This document shows positions 25,979-35,547 of a stretch of 64,000 nt of DNA, in pieces (the first letter of the stretch is position 1; every line of letters starts with the position of its first letter). The position numbers were made by a program, and so were the translations under genes. The DNA is from Bacteroides xylanisolvens XB1A. GTDB taxonomy: Bacteria > Bacteroidota > Bacteroidia > Bacteroidales > Bacteroidaceae. The stretch is from NCBI RefSeq assembly GCF_000210075.1, contig NC_021017.1, positions 1,313,007 through 1,377,006 on the forward strand, in the 5' to 3' direction. The notes beneath the pieces are model-generated. The model saw nothing but the letters and a program-made list of their open reading frames with translations, made no database searches and was not told where the DNA came from.

Positions 25979-28831
25979 TTAGCTTCTTGAAACCTGAAGT
26001 CCCTTATCAGAAAGAGTCATTTCTACAAAACGAGCACGAGGATTGGGGGCTTGTTCCGTCAGTATCCGTCGGATTTGTCCGGCTGCTTGCAGGTCTTTGG
26101 CTACCATATATAAATAGCCTCCGCCACCTGCACCGGGGAGTTTGTATCCCAGGGTGTAATCCTTGATTTTTTCGATAATGGCTGCTACTGCCGGTGGATT
26201 GGTTCCGCAGTCTAATGCCTGGTTCTGTATCCAGGTTTTGCCGACCAAACGACCGAAACTTTCGAAATTACTTCGTAAAATGGCTTCACTCATATCCATT
26301 GCATGAGCTTTCATTTCGGCCAGCAAGCTTAGATGCGGACCGGAATTGAGGAACATGGAACTGACGATCTCTGCCAAAATACTTTTAGCAGTACGAGTAA
26401 TTCCCGTATAATATAACAGATGACAGTCGCGGTAATCAGGATGAACAAAGAGCTGATCGGGTAACCAGCGTACTAATGGATTCTGTTCGAAACCAGCTTC
26501 GGATTGAAGCAACTTAATACCAGAAAAGACACCGCCATATTGATCTTGCCAACCTCCTCCAGTGGTCAGGAGCTGCTCTAATACTAATGTGTAACTACAT
26601 ATATCATTTTTATCCCAAGCCAATCCGCAGAAATCATTGATTGCTCCGAGCACGGTAGATGCCAGTATGGAACTGGTTCCCAAGCCAGAGCCCGCAGGAA
26701 TAGCAGCTAGCAGAGTAATTTCGATTCCTGAACCGAAATCTTCCAGCTGTTTAGCTAAAGAAGGATAAGATTCCGTAGAGAATGCCGGTGCAAAGCCCGC
26801 CAATGTAAGGGCGGCTTTCGGAATAGAGAATGGAGAACCTACCTTTTTATAATCTTGCAGTTCTTCGTAATTCCTTATCACTTCCATTGCACCCATGTCG
26901 ATAGAGCGAAGAGTGATGTGATATTCCTTGCATGGTTTCACATATACTTGTAGCGGTGGTTGACCGTTTAGTTCGATAGCAAGATTTACAACACTTCCCC
27001 CTGAATAAAGAGAGTAGGGAGGTGTGTCCGTCCATCCTCCGGCCACATCGATACGCACAGGACTGCGTCCCCATACGATTTGATCGGAATAAACGTTGAG
27101 TATGGGATGGCTCTTTCGTTCGCTCATTACCCCCAATAAACCGTCGCGAAGCAGTTGAAAGGCTGCCTGTTCCTCTTTGGCACAATCTTTGTCTTCACGT
27201 AGTTTCATGATACGTGCACGAAGCATCCGGTTGTGTATCCGTAACATGGGGGCAGCATCTTCTTTCAAGACGTCAGGCATGTCCAGGTTGAAACGTACAA
27301 ATTCATTTGCGGCATCCAGCAAATCGAGTTGATAGAATACGCTCTTCTCATAATTGGCCGCCAATCCTTTCCAGTTCTCCTTACGGAAAGCATTGCGCTG
27401 TTCGTAAAGACGCTTGAGGTTGGCGCTTGCGGATATTTCGTCTGCAGAAACTTTTTCTGCTTTCAACCAAAGTTTTTTCCCTTCTTCCAGTTGTGGCTCC
27501 GAGGTCATCCAGCGTACTAATATGCCTAAATCTTCAACAGAAGCCACTTTGGGGAAGATGGATGCCGATTGTAAATCATCTGTACGCCCTTTTATATCCT
27601 CCCAGGTAATTCCTCTATCTTCCATCCAACGGGTAAAAGGAACATTAAGGTAAGTAGTCGTTATTTTGTCCAACGCTCCTTTGAATACATCATCCAATCC
27701 ATACGGACGCGCAACAAACTCATTCTCACCGATAGGAATAATGTCGATGCAAACCCCATCCGGCAAATTTATGCTCCACTGGTTTTCAGGAACTCCTGTA
27801 ATAATCTGGCGGGAACCTAATTTCCATTCTTTTCCCATCTGGCTATTCTCAATCCATAAATTGGCGTTGTCGGCAGAAAGAGAAACTTGTGTGATGGAAT
27901 TCTGTATAAAGATAGCCGGATTTGGCTTTACTTTCCGGTGCATGATTCTTCTTTGGTCCCGTACCTTGTCCTGTATGGCTAAAGTAGAAGAAATCAGTTC
28001 GTGACTTGTGCCGTAATGGTAGAATTCTCCACCTGGCAACGGCAATATAGCTACGGATAACTGATTGATTTCTTCATCTTTCGTTTTAGGATGCTCTCCC
28101 AAAGCCAAACCATAGTCCGAGTATAAGTCATAATAAGTAATATCCTTCGTACCTTCTTTCAATGACCGTTTCATCAATACTTCTATGGCGCGGTCACTCA
28201 AAATCCAGATGCCGATATCCATCAGGAAAAGATGAGTTTTCGACAATCTTTCCAACTCTTCCAAAGAAGGTTTCTGCAACATGAAATCGAGCACCTCCGG
28301 TTTTTTCCGGTCGGAAACAAACACGCCATGATGAGTTGCCAATGAAGGATTCACCCACAGCCCGTAGCATACTACATCTGCGTTCGGAATATCCTGAAGC
28401 GGTTTTTCCGAACGGATATATACGTCTCCGCTAGCAATCAGCGTATTCAGACCGGCCGGAGCCTGATTCATAATCCTTTCATAGAGCGGGAGCTGCAATG
28501 ATAACAGATTCTGTCCCAGCTTTTGTCCTCTTTCCCAACTGAAGATCGGGATAGGAGTTAATATTTTGCCGGAAGGGCCGTAGCTGGGTAGCCGACGGCT
28601 TTGTCCGCCTGCATGGAGCAATATTTTTTTTTCGTGTCCTATCCAGTTGCTGAAAGACTCTTGTGGAGCGAATGCCTGATGGCAAGCTTGCAATAACCAT
28701 GTGGTTCCGCCGCCGGAGCCTAGTTTGCTCCCTATGGGGTCTGATGTACAAAACCAATCGGTATGGTTAACTTCTTCCAGTTCGTGGAAGCAATGGATCA
28801 AATTGGGTGGTAAAGATAATAACTTTTGCAT
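25979..28831 (-). CDS. fkp: Bifunctional L-fucokinase/L-fucose-1-phosphate guanylyltransferase
   Basis: 950 aa, as in B. fragilis Fkp (949). It converts scavenged fucose to fucose-1-phosphate and then GDP-fucose, which decorates Bacteroides capsules and glycoproteins. The N-terminal guanylyltransferase half contains HAGGQSRRLPSYGPSGK (about 73-89). The C-terminal GHMP-kinase half contains PVRIDVAGGWTDTPPY, the ATP loop GSGLGTSS (714-721) and the third GHMP motif KLPGAGGGG (to about 905). No neighbouring fucose gene is in the window. A GCTTAGAT/ATCTAAGC dyad (28849-28867) lies just upstream of the start. Confidence 0.96.
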   Translation of the reverse strand: MQKLLSLPPNLIHCFHELEEVNHTDWFCTSDPIGSKLGSGGGTTWLLQACHQAFAPQESFSNWIGHEKKILLHAGGQSRRLPSYGPSGKILTPIPIFSWERGQKLGQNLLSLQLPLYERIMNQAPAGLNTLIASGDVYIRSEKPLQDIPNADVVCYGLWVNPSLATHHGVFVSDRKKPEVLDFMLQKPSLEELERLSKTHLFLMDIGIWILSDRAIEVLMKRSLKEGTKDITYYDLYSDYGLALGEHPKTKDEEINQLSVAILPLPGGEFYHYGTSHELISSTLAIQDKVRDQRRIMHRKVKPNPAIFIQNSITQVSLSADNANLWIENSQMGKEWKLGSRQIITGVPENQWSINLPDGVCIDIIPIGENEFVARPYGLDDVFKGALDKITTTYLNVPFTRWMEDRGITWEDIKGRTDDLQSASIFPKVASVEDLGILVRWMTSEPQLEEGKKLWLKAEKVSADEISASANLKRLYEQRNAFRKENWKGLAANYEKSVFYQLDLLDAANEFVRFNLDMPDVLKEDAAPMLRIHNRMLRARIMKLREDKDCAKEEQAAFQLLRDGLLGVMSERKSHPILNVYSDQIVWGRSPVRIDVAGGWTDTPPYSLYSGGSVVNLAIELNGQPPLQVYVKPCKEYHITLRSIDMGAMEVIRNYEELQDYKKVGSPFSIPKAALTLAGFAPAFSTESYPSLAKQLEDFGSGIEITLLAAIPAGSGLGTSSILASTVLGAINDFCGLAWDKNDICSYTLVLEQLLTTGGGWQDQYGGVFSGIKLLQSEAGFEQNPLVRWLPDQLFVHPDYRDCHLLYYTGITRTAKSILAEIVSSMFLNSGPHLSLLAEMKAHAMDMSEAILRSNFESFGRLVGKTWIQNQALDCGTNPPAVAAIIEKIKDYTLGYKLPGAGGGGYLYMVAKDLQAAGQIRRILTEQAPNPRARFVEMTLSDKGLQVSRS

Positions 28832-28953
28832 AGTAGAATCTGCGTTGGCTTAGATAGAATCTAAGCGAATTAAACTCCCGTAAAAATACTATTTATATTC
28901 CTGCTTTTCAATATTTTTCTTCTGTTTTGAAGAATAAATTTTCTTTTCAGCTT

Positions 28954-29637
28954 TTAGATGTCATTTTCAGTCATCATGTCCCAGGTGTCATTAAGTGCCT
29001 GCATGGATGGAAATAATAAATCAGCCCCGGCATCCAGCAACACTTGCCCGTTCAAAGGACCCGTATTGACTGCTATGGTGAAAATACCCGCGTTGTGTCC
29101 GGCTTCCACTCCTAACGGAGCGTTTTCTACTACAACCGCTTCATCCGCTTTGATCCCTCCTTTTTTCAAAGCCATCAAATACGGCTCGGGATTGGGTTTG
29201 CCATATTTTACATCGAACGCTGTAACCATCAGTTCTTTGTGAAACATTCCCGGATAGTGGTGTTCCAGCCGTTCGAGCAGGGATAACTGACCGGAGCCGG
29301 TGACCACCATCGGAATCAGCCCGTCCTTCTTCACTTTTTGCAGTAACTCCCATGCACCGGGCATAGGCTTTGCTTCGGGATATGAATTGAACAAAACACT
29401 TTTCTCCTGATAGATACTTTCTATCTCCTCCTGTGTGGCTTCTCTACCCAATTCACGTTGAAAAACAATATTGATTGTAGAGGCTCCTGTCCGTCCTTCA
29501 TGCATATATGCTTCTTCGCGACTAAGAGTGAGCCCATGAGATTTCATTACTTTATGCCAGGCTTCCGAATGATAAGGCATAGAGTCAAAGAGTACGCCGT
29601 CCATGTCAAACAGGACGGCTTTCAGTTTCTTTTTCAT
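28954..29637 (-). CDS. HAD-superfamily phosphatase, beta-phosphoglucomutase-like
   Basis: 227 aa. Subfamily IA HAD hydrolase: motif I VLFDMDGVLFDS (nucleophile Asp11, acid/base Asp13), an alpha-helical cap (about 18-85), motif II PMVVTGSG (about 110-117), motif III Lys in YGKPNPEPY and motif IV VVENAPLGVEAG. Glu-Asn in place of the usual Asp-Asp/Glu-Asp at motif IV is found in sugar-phosphate phosphatases of this group. Substrate probably a small sugar phosphate; it cannot be fixed. It lies downstream of a lipoprotein gene and upstream of fkp on the same strand. Confidence 0.88.
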   Translation of the reverse strand: MKKKLKAVLFDMDGVLFDSMPYHSEAWHKVMKSHGLTLSREEAYMHEGRTGASTINIVFQRELGREATQEEIESIYQEKSVLFNSYPEAKPMPGAWELLQKVKKDGLIPMVVTGSGQLSLLERLEHHYPGMFHKELMVTAFDVKYGKPNPEPYLMALKKGGIKADEAVVVENAPLGVEAGHNAGIFTIAVNTGPLNGQVLLDAGADLLFPSMQALNDTWDMMTENDI

Positions 29638-29660
29638 ACTTTGTACGTTGCGGAATCTTT

Positions 29661-30482
29661 TTAAGATGATATTTTATTTTTTATGAGCATTTTCTTCAGA
29701 TCAGACACGGGAATAACTACATCGTATTGTTTCCCGGAATCCTTGCCGATATATCTGTAGGTAATATTTTTATTGTTCTCCACGCAGGTTTTTATGAATA
29801 TCTGGGTGGCAGGATCGGTCTGACTTGCTAGCGTTGACACAATACCCTCTTTCACTTCAGCTGCGTTTTCTTCAATCTGGCTGATAGGACACAACTCTTC
29901 GTCCACACTGCATATATAAACAACCGATTCACCTATGATTTCGATTTTTTCGACAACGACTTCTTCACTGGCCTGCATTGGAAATTGCAGATTCGCCATT
30001 TTCAGTTGCGCTTCAAGCTTTGTCTGTCCGCTTTGTGCCGCGTCGGCATTTGTATTGATAACCTCTTTCAATTCTTCGGCAGTAAGTTCGCAAACCGCTT
30101 GTTCGCCCGACTTATTCCCTACAAATATCATGTGTAATCCGGAATTACACTTAGCCATCAATTTCAGCATTTCCTTTACATCAGCAGCCGGATTCTGAAA
30201 CATCATTTTGATAGATGATTTCATGCTTTCCGGATTATCTTTCAAAATCTTAATATTGGTAATTTCCTCGTTCATGTTGAGAGTGTACACTACGTTATCC
30301 CCGTCGTAGATGATACTGGTAATATTGCCGACTTCTCCCATGTCCAGCGGACACTGTTTGTTGGCTATCCCGATTACAGTTTTGAGTTTGGCTTCCTGAC
30401 AACCGGTCATGACTATCATTAGCAATGATACGCTACATAGTAGCATGAGTCCACTGGACTTCTTTAATAAATTTCCTGCCAT
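29661..30482 (-). CDS. Lipoprotein with two homologous halves
   Basis: 273 aa. The signal peptide has lipobox MTGC (Cys28). The rest is a tandem duplication of a domain of about 105 residues. IANKQCPLDMGEVGNITSI... VVYTLNMNEE... IFVGNKSGEQAVCELTAEEL in the first half lines up with MANLQFPMQASEEVVVEKI... VVYICSVDEE... RYIGKDSGKQYDVVIPVSDL in the second. Each half reads as strands and helices in the same order. The first half contains NKQCP and a second Cys. Function unknown; I do not recognise the family. Confidence 0.75.
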   Translation of the reverse strand: MAGNLLKKSSGLMLLCSVSLLMIVMTGCQEAKLKTVIGIANKQCPLDMGEVGNITSIIYDGDNVVYTLNMNEEITNIKILKDNPESMKSSIKMMFQNPAADVKEMLKLMAKCNSGLHMIFVGNKSGEQAVCELTAEELKEVINTNADAAQSGQTKLEAQLKMANLQFPMQASEEVVVEKIEIIGESVVYICSVDEELCPISQIEENAAEVKEGIVSTLASQTDPATQIFIKTCVENNKNITYRYIGKDSGKQYDVVIPVSDLKKMLIKNKISS

Positions 30483-30617
30483 TCTATTTGTTTTTTAAGT
30501 TTGATTCGCTTCATCTACAACTGTATACGAGGCAAAGATAACGATAAAAAATGAGAGATAAGTTAGAAAGGGAAGATAGTTGCAAATGACGCTCCCAAGC
30601 GATTAACTACATAATTA

Positions 30618-30648
30618 TTTGCTGTTTAGAAGAATATGTGTATTTTTG
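30618..30648 (+). promoter_or_regulatory. Promoter of the acidic lipoprotein gene
   Basis: TTTG (30618-30621), 19 bases, TATTTTTG (30641-30648), 25 bases before ATG 30673. Confidence 0.7.
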
Positions 30649-30672
30649 TAACGTTATAAACTCGACGATAGC

Positions 30673-31179
30673 ATGAAAAAGAGAGTATTATTGTTGCTAC
30701 CATTGTTTTTAGGCGCCTGCTCTGATAGTGGGGAAAGTCCTGTTATCAAGATAGAAAAGCTTTATGCGAAGATCGAATCGGACGGTGAAAATACCAGTTC
30801 CGATGAAAAAGACTATGCGAATCAGAGGGAGGAACTGCCCGCCTTGAAAGTGGGAGATGAAGTGAAAGCCTTTCTGCTTTTGGATGGAAATGGGGCAGAA
30901 CTGAAAACCTTTAAACTTCAGAATGACGATGAAGTGGATACCAAACTCTTTTATGAGCAAACAGAAGTATCTACAGAGGGAAATCTGACAGATGTGGAAA
31001 AAGGACAGCTTCGTTTTAAGGATGGGGTGTCAAAAGCCAAAATTATGGTGATTGCGACCATTAAACAGGTAGATAAGAACGGTGATGTGAAATTAGAGTT
31101 CTATCTTTCTTCCAAAGCCGAATGTGAAGGAGCACAGGAAGAAATCGGTTTGAAGACGAAAGTGGAAGATGAGAAGTAG
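30673..31179 (+). CDS. Acidic lipoprotein of unknown function
   Basis: 168 aa. Signal peptide with lipobox LGAC (Cys16), then an acidic, Ser/Asp/Glu-rich linker (SDGENTSSDEKDYANQREEL) and a beta-rich domain (VGDEVKAFLLLDGNGAELKTF, KAKIMVIATIKQVDKNGDVKLEFYL). It resembles the small lipoprotein families of unknown function common in Bacteroides. Own promoter, and ends at an inverted repeat shared with convergent pgi. Confidence 0.7.
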   Translation: MKKRVLLLLPLFLGACSDSGESPVIKIEKLYAKIESDGENTSSDEKDYANQREELPALKVGDEVKAFLLLDGNGAELKTFKLQNDDEVDTKLFYEQTEVSTEGNLTDVEKGQLRFKDGVSKAKIMVIATIKQVDKNGDVKLEFYLSSKAECEGAQEEIGLKTKVEDEK

Positions 31180-31251
31180 AAGTGGTGAGCAGTAAACGGT
31201 ACAACGGGCAATAAGCGGTACAATCGGAAACTGCAATCAATTGAATATAAT

Positions 31252-31302
31252 AATGAACGGTGAACAAATCCATGCATATAGCATAGTTGTTCACCGTTCA
31301 TT
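31252..31302. terminator. Inverted repeat between convergent lipoprotein and pgi genes
   Basis: Perfect 16-base arms 31252-31267 and 31287-31302 (AATGAACGGTGAACAA and complement) with a 19-base loop. Flanked by further related words: GTAAACGGTACAA and AAGCGGTACAA on the left, the inverted TTTACCGTTTA on the right. Probable bidirectional transcription end. Confidence 0.7.
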
Positions 31303-31336
31303 GTTTATAGTTTACCGTTTATAAAACGTTCTTGAT

Positions 31337-32674
31337 TTATAGTTTTGCACGGATTGCTTTGGATTCTTCTTCATAACCCGGTTTGTCCAGCAAGGCAAAC
31401 ATATTCTTTTTGTATGCTTCCACACCCGGTTGGTTGAATGGGTTCACGCCCAGCAAATAACCGCTGATACCACAAGCCTTTTCGAAGAAATAGAGCAGAC
31501 CACCAATGTTGTATTCGCTCAATTCCGGAAGTACGATGCGCATATTAGGTACGCCACCGTCTACGTGAGCCAGCTGCGTTCCCAGTTCGGCCATCTTGTT
31601 CACTTCGTCCACACGCTTGCCGGCTAAGAAGTTCAAGCCGTCCAGATTTGCTTCGTCAGAAGGAACTTCCAGTTTGTGGTTAACTTTCTCTACTGAAATC
31701 ACAGTTTCGAAGATAGAACGTTCGCCTTCCTGAATCCATTGACCCATAGAATGAAGGTCTGTAGAGAAATCTACCGATGCAGGGAAGATACCCTTATTGT
31801 CTTTTCCTTCCGATTCTCCGTAAAGCTGTTTCCACCATTCGCTTACATAGTGCAGTTTCGGGCAGAAGTTAACGAGGATTTCGATCTTCTTGCCATTCCT
31901 GTACAACTCATTGCGGGTAGCAGCATAAATAGCAGCCGGGTTTTCAGTAAATGCAACGTCCGATCCGCATACTTTTTCCATATCGGCAGCACCGGCAACC
32001 AGTTTGTCGATATCAAATCCGGCTACTGCGATAGGCAGCAAACCAACCGGAGTCAGTACAGAGAAACGTCCGCCTACGTTGTCAGGGATGATAAATGTTT
32101 TATATCCTTCTTTGTCAGCTGTAACACGGGCAGCACCTTTTTTAGCGTCCGTCACAGCAACGATTACTTTCTTTGCAGTTTCTTTACCGCGCTGATCTTC
32201 ACATTGCTTTTTCAGCAAACGGAAAGCAAGAGCAGTTTCGGTAGTAGTTCCTGATTTAGAAATATTGATGACACCGAATTTCTTATCTTTCAGATATTCA
32301 GTCAGTTCGTACAGATAATCTTCGCTGATATTGTGTCCTGCATAGATCATGACAGGAGCCGTTTTCTTTTCCTGCAGCCAAGTGAAGCTGTTAGACAAAG
32401 CTTCGATTACGGCACGGGCACCCAGATAGCTGCCACCGATACCGGCAACGATTACTACTTCACAGTTATCTCTTAATACTTTTGCTGTAGCGTTCAGGTC
32501 GGCTAAGTGTTCTTTAGTGATAGAAGAAGGCAAATGCAACCATCCTAAAAAGTCATTACCTTTGCCTGTACCTTTTTCAAGCATTTCCTGTGCGGCTTTT
32601 ACTTCAGCTTCGTAAGCAAAAACCTTTTCTTTGGAGATAAATCCAAATGTCTTTTCAATGTTTAAACTAATCAT
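31337..32674 (-). CDS. pgi: Glucose-6-phosphate isomerase
   Basis: 445 aa. Interconverts glucose-6-phosphate and fructose-6-phosphate in glycolysis. The short form usual in Gram-positives and Bacteroidetes. Substrate phosphate-binding and family segments: [21 protein letters not shown] (about 74-94), [17 protein letters not shown] (about 136-152) and the C-terminal [18 protein letters not shown]. Last gene of the lysS-gpsA-pgi operon, 18 bases after gpsA. Confidence 0.97.
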   Translation of the reverse strand: MISLNIEKTFGFISKEKVFAYEAEVKAAQEMLEKGTGKGNDFLGWLHLPSSITKEHLADLNATAKVLRDNCEVVIVAGIGGSYLGARAVIEALSNSFTWLQEKKTAPVMIYAGHNISEDYLYELTEYLKDKKFGVINISKSGTTTETALAFRLLKKQCEDQRGKETAKKVIVAVTDAKKGAARVTADKEGYKTFIIPDNVGGRFSVLTPVGLLPIAVAGFDIDKLVAGAADMEKVCGSDVAFTENPAAIYAATRNELYRNGKKIEILVNFCPKLHYVSEWWKQLYGESEGKDNKGIFPASVDFSTDLHSMGQWIQEGERSIFETVISVEKVNHKLEVPSDEANLDGLNFLAGKRVDEVNKMAELGTQLAHVDGGVPNMRIVLPELSEYNIGGLLYFFEKACGISGYLLGVNPFNQPGVEAYKKNMFALLDKPGYEEESKAIRAKL

Positions 32675-32692
32675 ATCGTTCTTGTTTAAAGA

Positions 32693-33688
32693 TTATCTAA
32701 AAGAGTCAGTCAGCAATTTAATCTCGATCATTGGTGAGATACGTTCGTATAGGATGTTATACACAGCGTCCAGTATCGGCATATTGACATGATGATGCTT
32801 ATTGATTTCTTTGATACATTTCGTACCATAGTAACCCTCTGCAATCATTTCCATTTCAATTTGCGCACTCTTCACGGAATACCCTTTACCTATCATCGTT
32901 CCGAAAGTACGGTTACGACTAAAGTTGGAGTAGCCGGTCACCAATAAATCCCCCAGATAAACAGATTCATCCACGTTTCTGTTCAACGGATGCACCGTGT
33001 TCAGGAAACGATTCATTTCCTGAATGGCGTTAGAAATCAATACAGCCTGGAAGTTGTCGCCATATTTCAGTCCGCTACAGATACCGGCAGCAATGGCATA
33101 CACGTTTTTGAGCACCGAACTGTATTCGATACCCGCCACGTCATCACTGACAGATGTTTTGATAAAACTGCTTCCCAGACGGCGTGCGAAGATACGTGCC
33201 TTGTCTTTATCAGGGCAGGCGATAGTCAGGTAGGAGAGTCGCTCCAAAGCTACTTCTTCTGCGTGGCAGGGACCTGCAAGGACTGCTATGTTTTCTGGTG
33301 GCACACCATATTCTTTTGTGAAGTATTCCGATACAATAACGTTGTCATCGGGTACGATTCCTTTGATAGCGGTGATGATAAACTTATCTTTTATCTTGGT
33401 TTTCAACTTTTTCAGATGCGCCTTCAGATAAGGAGAGGGAGTGACGAAGATCAGTGTATCCGATTCTTTCACAACATCGTTGATGTTGGAACTGAAAGTG
33501 ATGCGTCTCGTATCAAATTTCACTCCTGTCAGATAAGCCGGATTGTGCCCTAATCGTTTAAAATCGGCAATGCGGTCGTCTCGCCGCATGTACCAATTGA
33601 TAGAGTCCTCTTGGGCCAGACACATCTTTGCGATGGCTGTAGCCCAACTTCCTCCGCCCATTATCGCTATCTTGCCGGGTAATTTCAT
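32693..33688 (-). CDS. gpsA: Glycerol-3-phosphate dehydrogenase [NAD(P)+]
   Basis: 331 aa. Reduces dihydroxyacetone phosphate to glycerol-3-phosphate for phospholipids. Rossmann motif GGGSWATAIAK (11-21), LAGPCHAEEVA (about 140-150), catalytic Lys in VLKNVYAIAAGICSGLKYGDN and RNRTFGTMIGKG. The start is at MKLPGKIAIMGGG, 26 bases after the lysS stop; the upstream ATG at 33733 would overlap lysS and add 15 poorly conserved residues. Confidence 0.95.
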   Translation of the reverse strand: MKLPGKIAIMGGGSWATAIAKMCLAQEDSINWYMRRDDRIADFKRLGHNPAYLTGVKFDTRRITFSSNINDVVKESDTLIFVTPSPYLKAHLKKLKTKIKDKFIITAIKGIVPDDNVIVSEYFTKEYGVPPENIAVLAGPCHAEEVALERLSYLTIACPDKDKARIFARRLGSSFIKTSVSDDVAGIEYSSVLKNVYAIAAGICSGLKYGDNFQAVLISNAIQEMNRFLNTVHPLNRNVDESVYLGDLLVTGYSNFSRNRTFGTMIGKGYSVKSAQIEMEMIAEGYYGTKCIKEINKHHHVNMPILDAVYNILYERISPMIEIKLLTDSFR

Positions 33689-33714
33689 TTGTATGGATTT
33701 GGATGAAGAACTTA

Positions 33715-35442
33715 TTAAATTTTCTGTATCCACTCAGTTACGTCGTTTACCGACGGATTGGTCAGTTCTAATTTATATTTCTTGTTAATGCCGCAGATGT
33801 CCTGGTGCAGCTTCTGCGGATTGACATCTTTCATGTCGGCAACTGTGTTGTAACCGGCTTTTTGAATCACCGGAACCCAGTCTTCTGCGATTCCCAATTC
33901 CATGTATTTGGCAGCAGCGTCTTTTTTCACTACTTTTTCCGGGCGCATTTGCGGGAAGAACAATACTTCCTGAATGGTAGTCTGTCCAGTCATTAACATC
34001 ACCAGACGGTCGATACCGATACCGATACCCGATGTAGGAGGCATACCGTATTGTAAAGCGCGCAGGAAGTCCTGATCGATAATCATCGCTTCGTCGTCTC
34101 CCTTGTCGGCCAAACGCATTTGTTCTTTGAAACGTTCTTCCTGATCCAGCGGATCGTTCAATTCCGAGTAGGCATTAGCCAGCTCTTTACCGTTCACCAT
34201 CAGTTCGAAACGTTCGGTCAGTCCCGGTTTAGAGCGGTGCATCTTGGTCAGCGGAGACATTTCAACCGGATAATCGGTGATGAAAGTCGGCTGGATATAT
34301 GTACCTTCGCAGAATTCTCCGAAGATTTCATCAATCAGCTTGCCTTTACCCATCGTCTCGTCGATTTCTTCCATCTTCAGTTCCTTGCAGACTTGGCGGA
34401 TTTCCTCTTCGCTCTTGCCGTTCAGGTCATATCCTGTCTTCTCTTTGATAGCGTCCAGGATAGGCAGACGGCGGTAAGGAGCTTTGAAGTTGATGGTTTT
34501 TCCGTCAACCACTGTTTCTGTGCTACCGTTTACTGCGATACAAATACGTTCCAACAACTTTTCGGTGAAATTCATCATCCAGTTGTAATCCTTATATTGT
34601 ACGTAGAGTTCCATACAAGTGAACTCCGGGTTATGGGTTTTGTCCATACCCTCGTTACGGAAGTTCTTACCTATTTCATATACACCTTCAAAACCACCTA
34701 CGATCAGTCGCTTCAGATAAAGTTCTGTTGCGATACGCAGGTAAAGATCCATGTCCAGTGAGTTATGGTGAGTGATGAACGGGCGTGCGCTTGCTCCACC
34801 GGCAATAGATTGCAGGATGGGAGTTTCCACTTCCGTGTAACCGGCTTCGTCCAAAGCATTGCGCAATGTTTTCACAACAGTGGCACGTTTCAGGAATGTT
34901 TCTTTGATACCGTCGTTCACTACCAGGTCCACATAGCGTTGGCGATAACGGAGTTCGGGATCTTCAAAAGAGTCATAAGCTACCCCGTCTTTGTATTTAA
35001 CGATAGGCAACGGTTTGATAGACTTTGCAAGTACAGTCAGTTTCTTAGCATGGATACTGATTTCACCCATTTGTGTGCGGAACACGAAACCTTCGATACC
35101 GATAAAGTCACCTAAGTCGAGCAGGCGTTTGAATACAGAGTTGTACAGTTCCTTGTCTTCTCCCGGGCAGATATCATCGCGGGTGATGTACACCTGGATG
35201 CGACCTTTAGAGTCTTGCAATTCAACGAAAGATGCTTTACCCATCACGCGGCGGCTCATGATACGGCCGGCTACGGAAACTTGGCGTGGCTCCTCGTCGT
35301 CTTTAAATTCAGCTTTAATATCTGTAGAGAAAGCATTGGTTACATACTCTGCTGCAGGGTATGGATCAATACCCATCGCACGAAGCTCATTCAGGCTGTT
35401 GCGTCGAATGATTTCCTGTTCACTTAGTTCTAATATATTCAT
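33715..35442 (-). CDS. lysS: Lysyl-tRNA synthetase, class II, with C-terminal extension
   Basis: 575 aa, charges tRNA-Lys. OB-fold anticodon domain (about 55-150), then the class II catalytic core: motif 2 region [20 protein letters not shown] and motif 3 [16 protein letters not shown]. coli LysS ends shortly after the PQMRP-like segment (here [10 protein letters not shown]). This protein continues about 70 residues, with [35 protein letters not shown] resembling a helix-hairpin-helix. A -7 element TATTTTTG lies on the minus strand at 35472-35479. First gene of the operon with gpsA and pgi. Confidence 0.97.
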   Translation of the reverse strand: MNILELSEQEIIRRNSLNELRAMGIDPYPAAEYVTNAFSTDIKAEFKDDEEPRQVSVAGRIMSRRVMGKASFVELQDSKGRIQVYITRDDICPGEDKELYNSVFKRLLDLGDFIGIEGFVFRTQMGEISIHAKKLTVLAKSIKPLPIVKYKDGVAYDSFEDPELRYRQRYVDLVVNDGIKETFLKRATVVKTLRNALDEAGYTEVETPILQSIAGGASARPFITHHNSLDMDLYLRIATELYLKRLIVGGFEGVYEIGKNFRNEGMDKTHNPEFTCMELYVQYKDYNWMMNFTEKLLERICIAVNGSTETVVDGKTINFKAPYRRLPILDAIKEKTGYDLNGKSEEEIRQVCKELKMEEIDETMGKGKLIDEIFGEFCEGTYIQPTFITDYPVEMSPLTKMHRSKPGLTERFELMVNGKELANAYSELNDPLDQEERFKEQMRLADKGDDEAMIIDQDFLRALQYGMPPTSGIGIGIDRLVMLMTGQTTIQEVLFFPQMRPEKVVKKDAAAKYMELGIAEDWVPVIQKAGYNTVADMKDVNPQKLHQDICGINKKYKLELTNPSVNDVTEWIQKI

Positions 35443-35520
35443 TTCGTTACGTATTAACTCAATTTTGGAGGCAAAAATACGAAACTTTTCTCATATATCC
35501 TGTAATCCACCTCTTTTTTG

Positions 35521-35528
35521 TATCTTTG
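35521..35528 (+). promoter_or_regulatory. -7 promoter element of the MATE transporter
   Basis: TATCTTTG, 20 bases before ATG 35548. It removes the earlier in-frame start at 35518 from consideration. Confidence 0.65.
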
Positions 35529-35547
35529 CCGTCTCAAACTAATAGGT

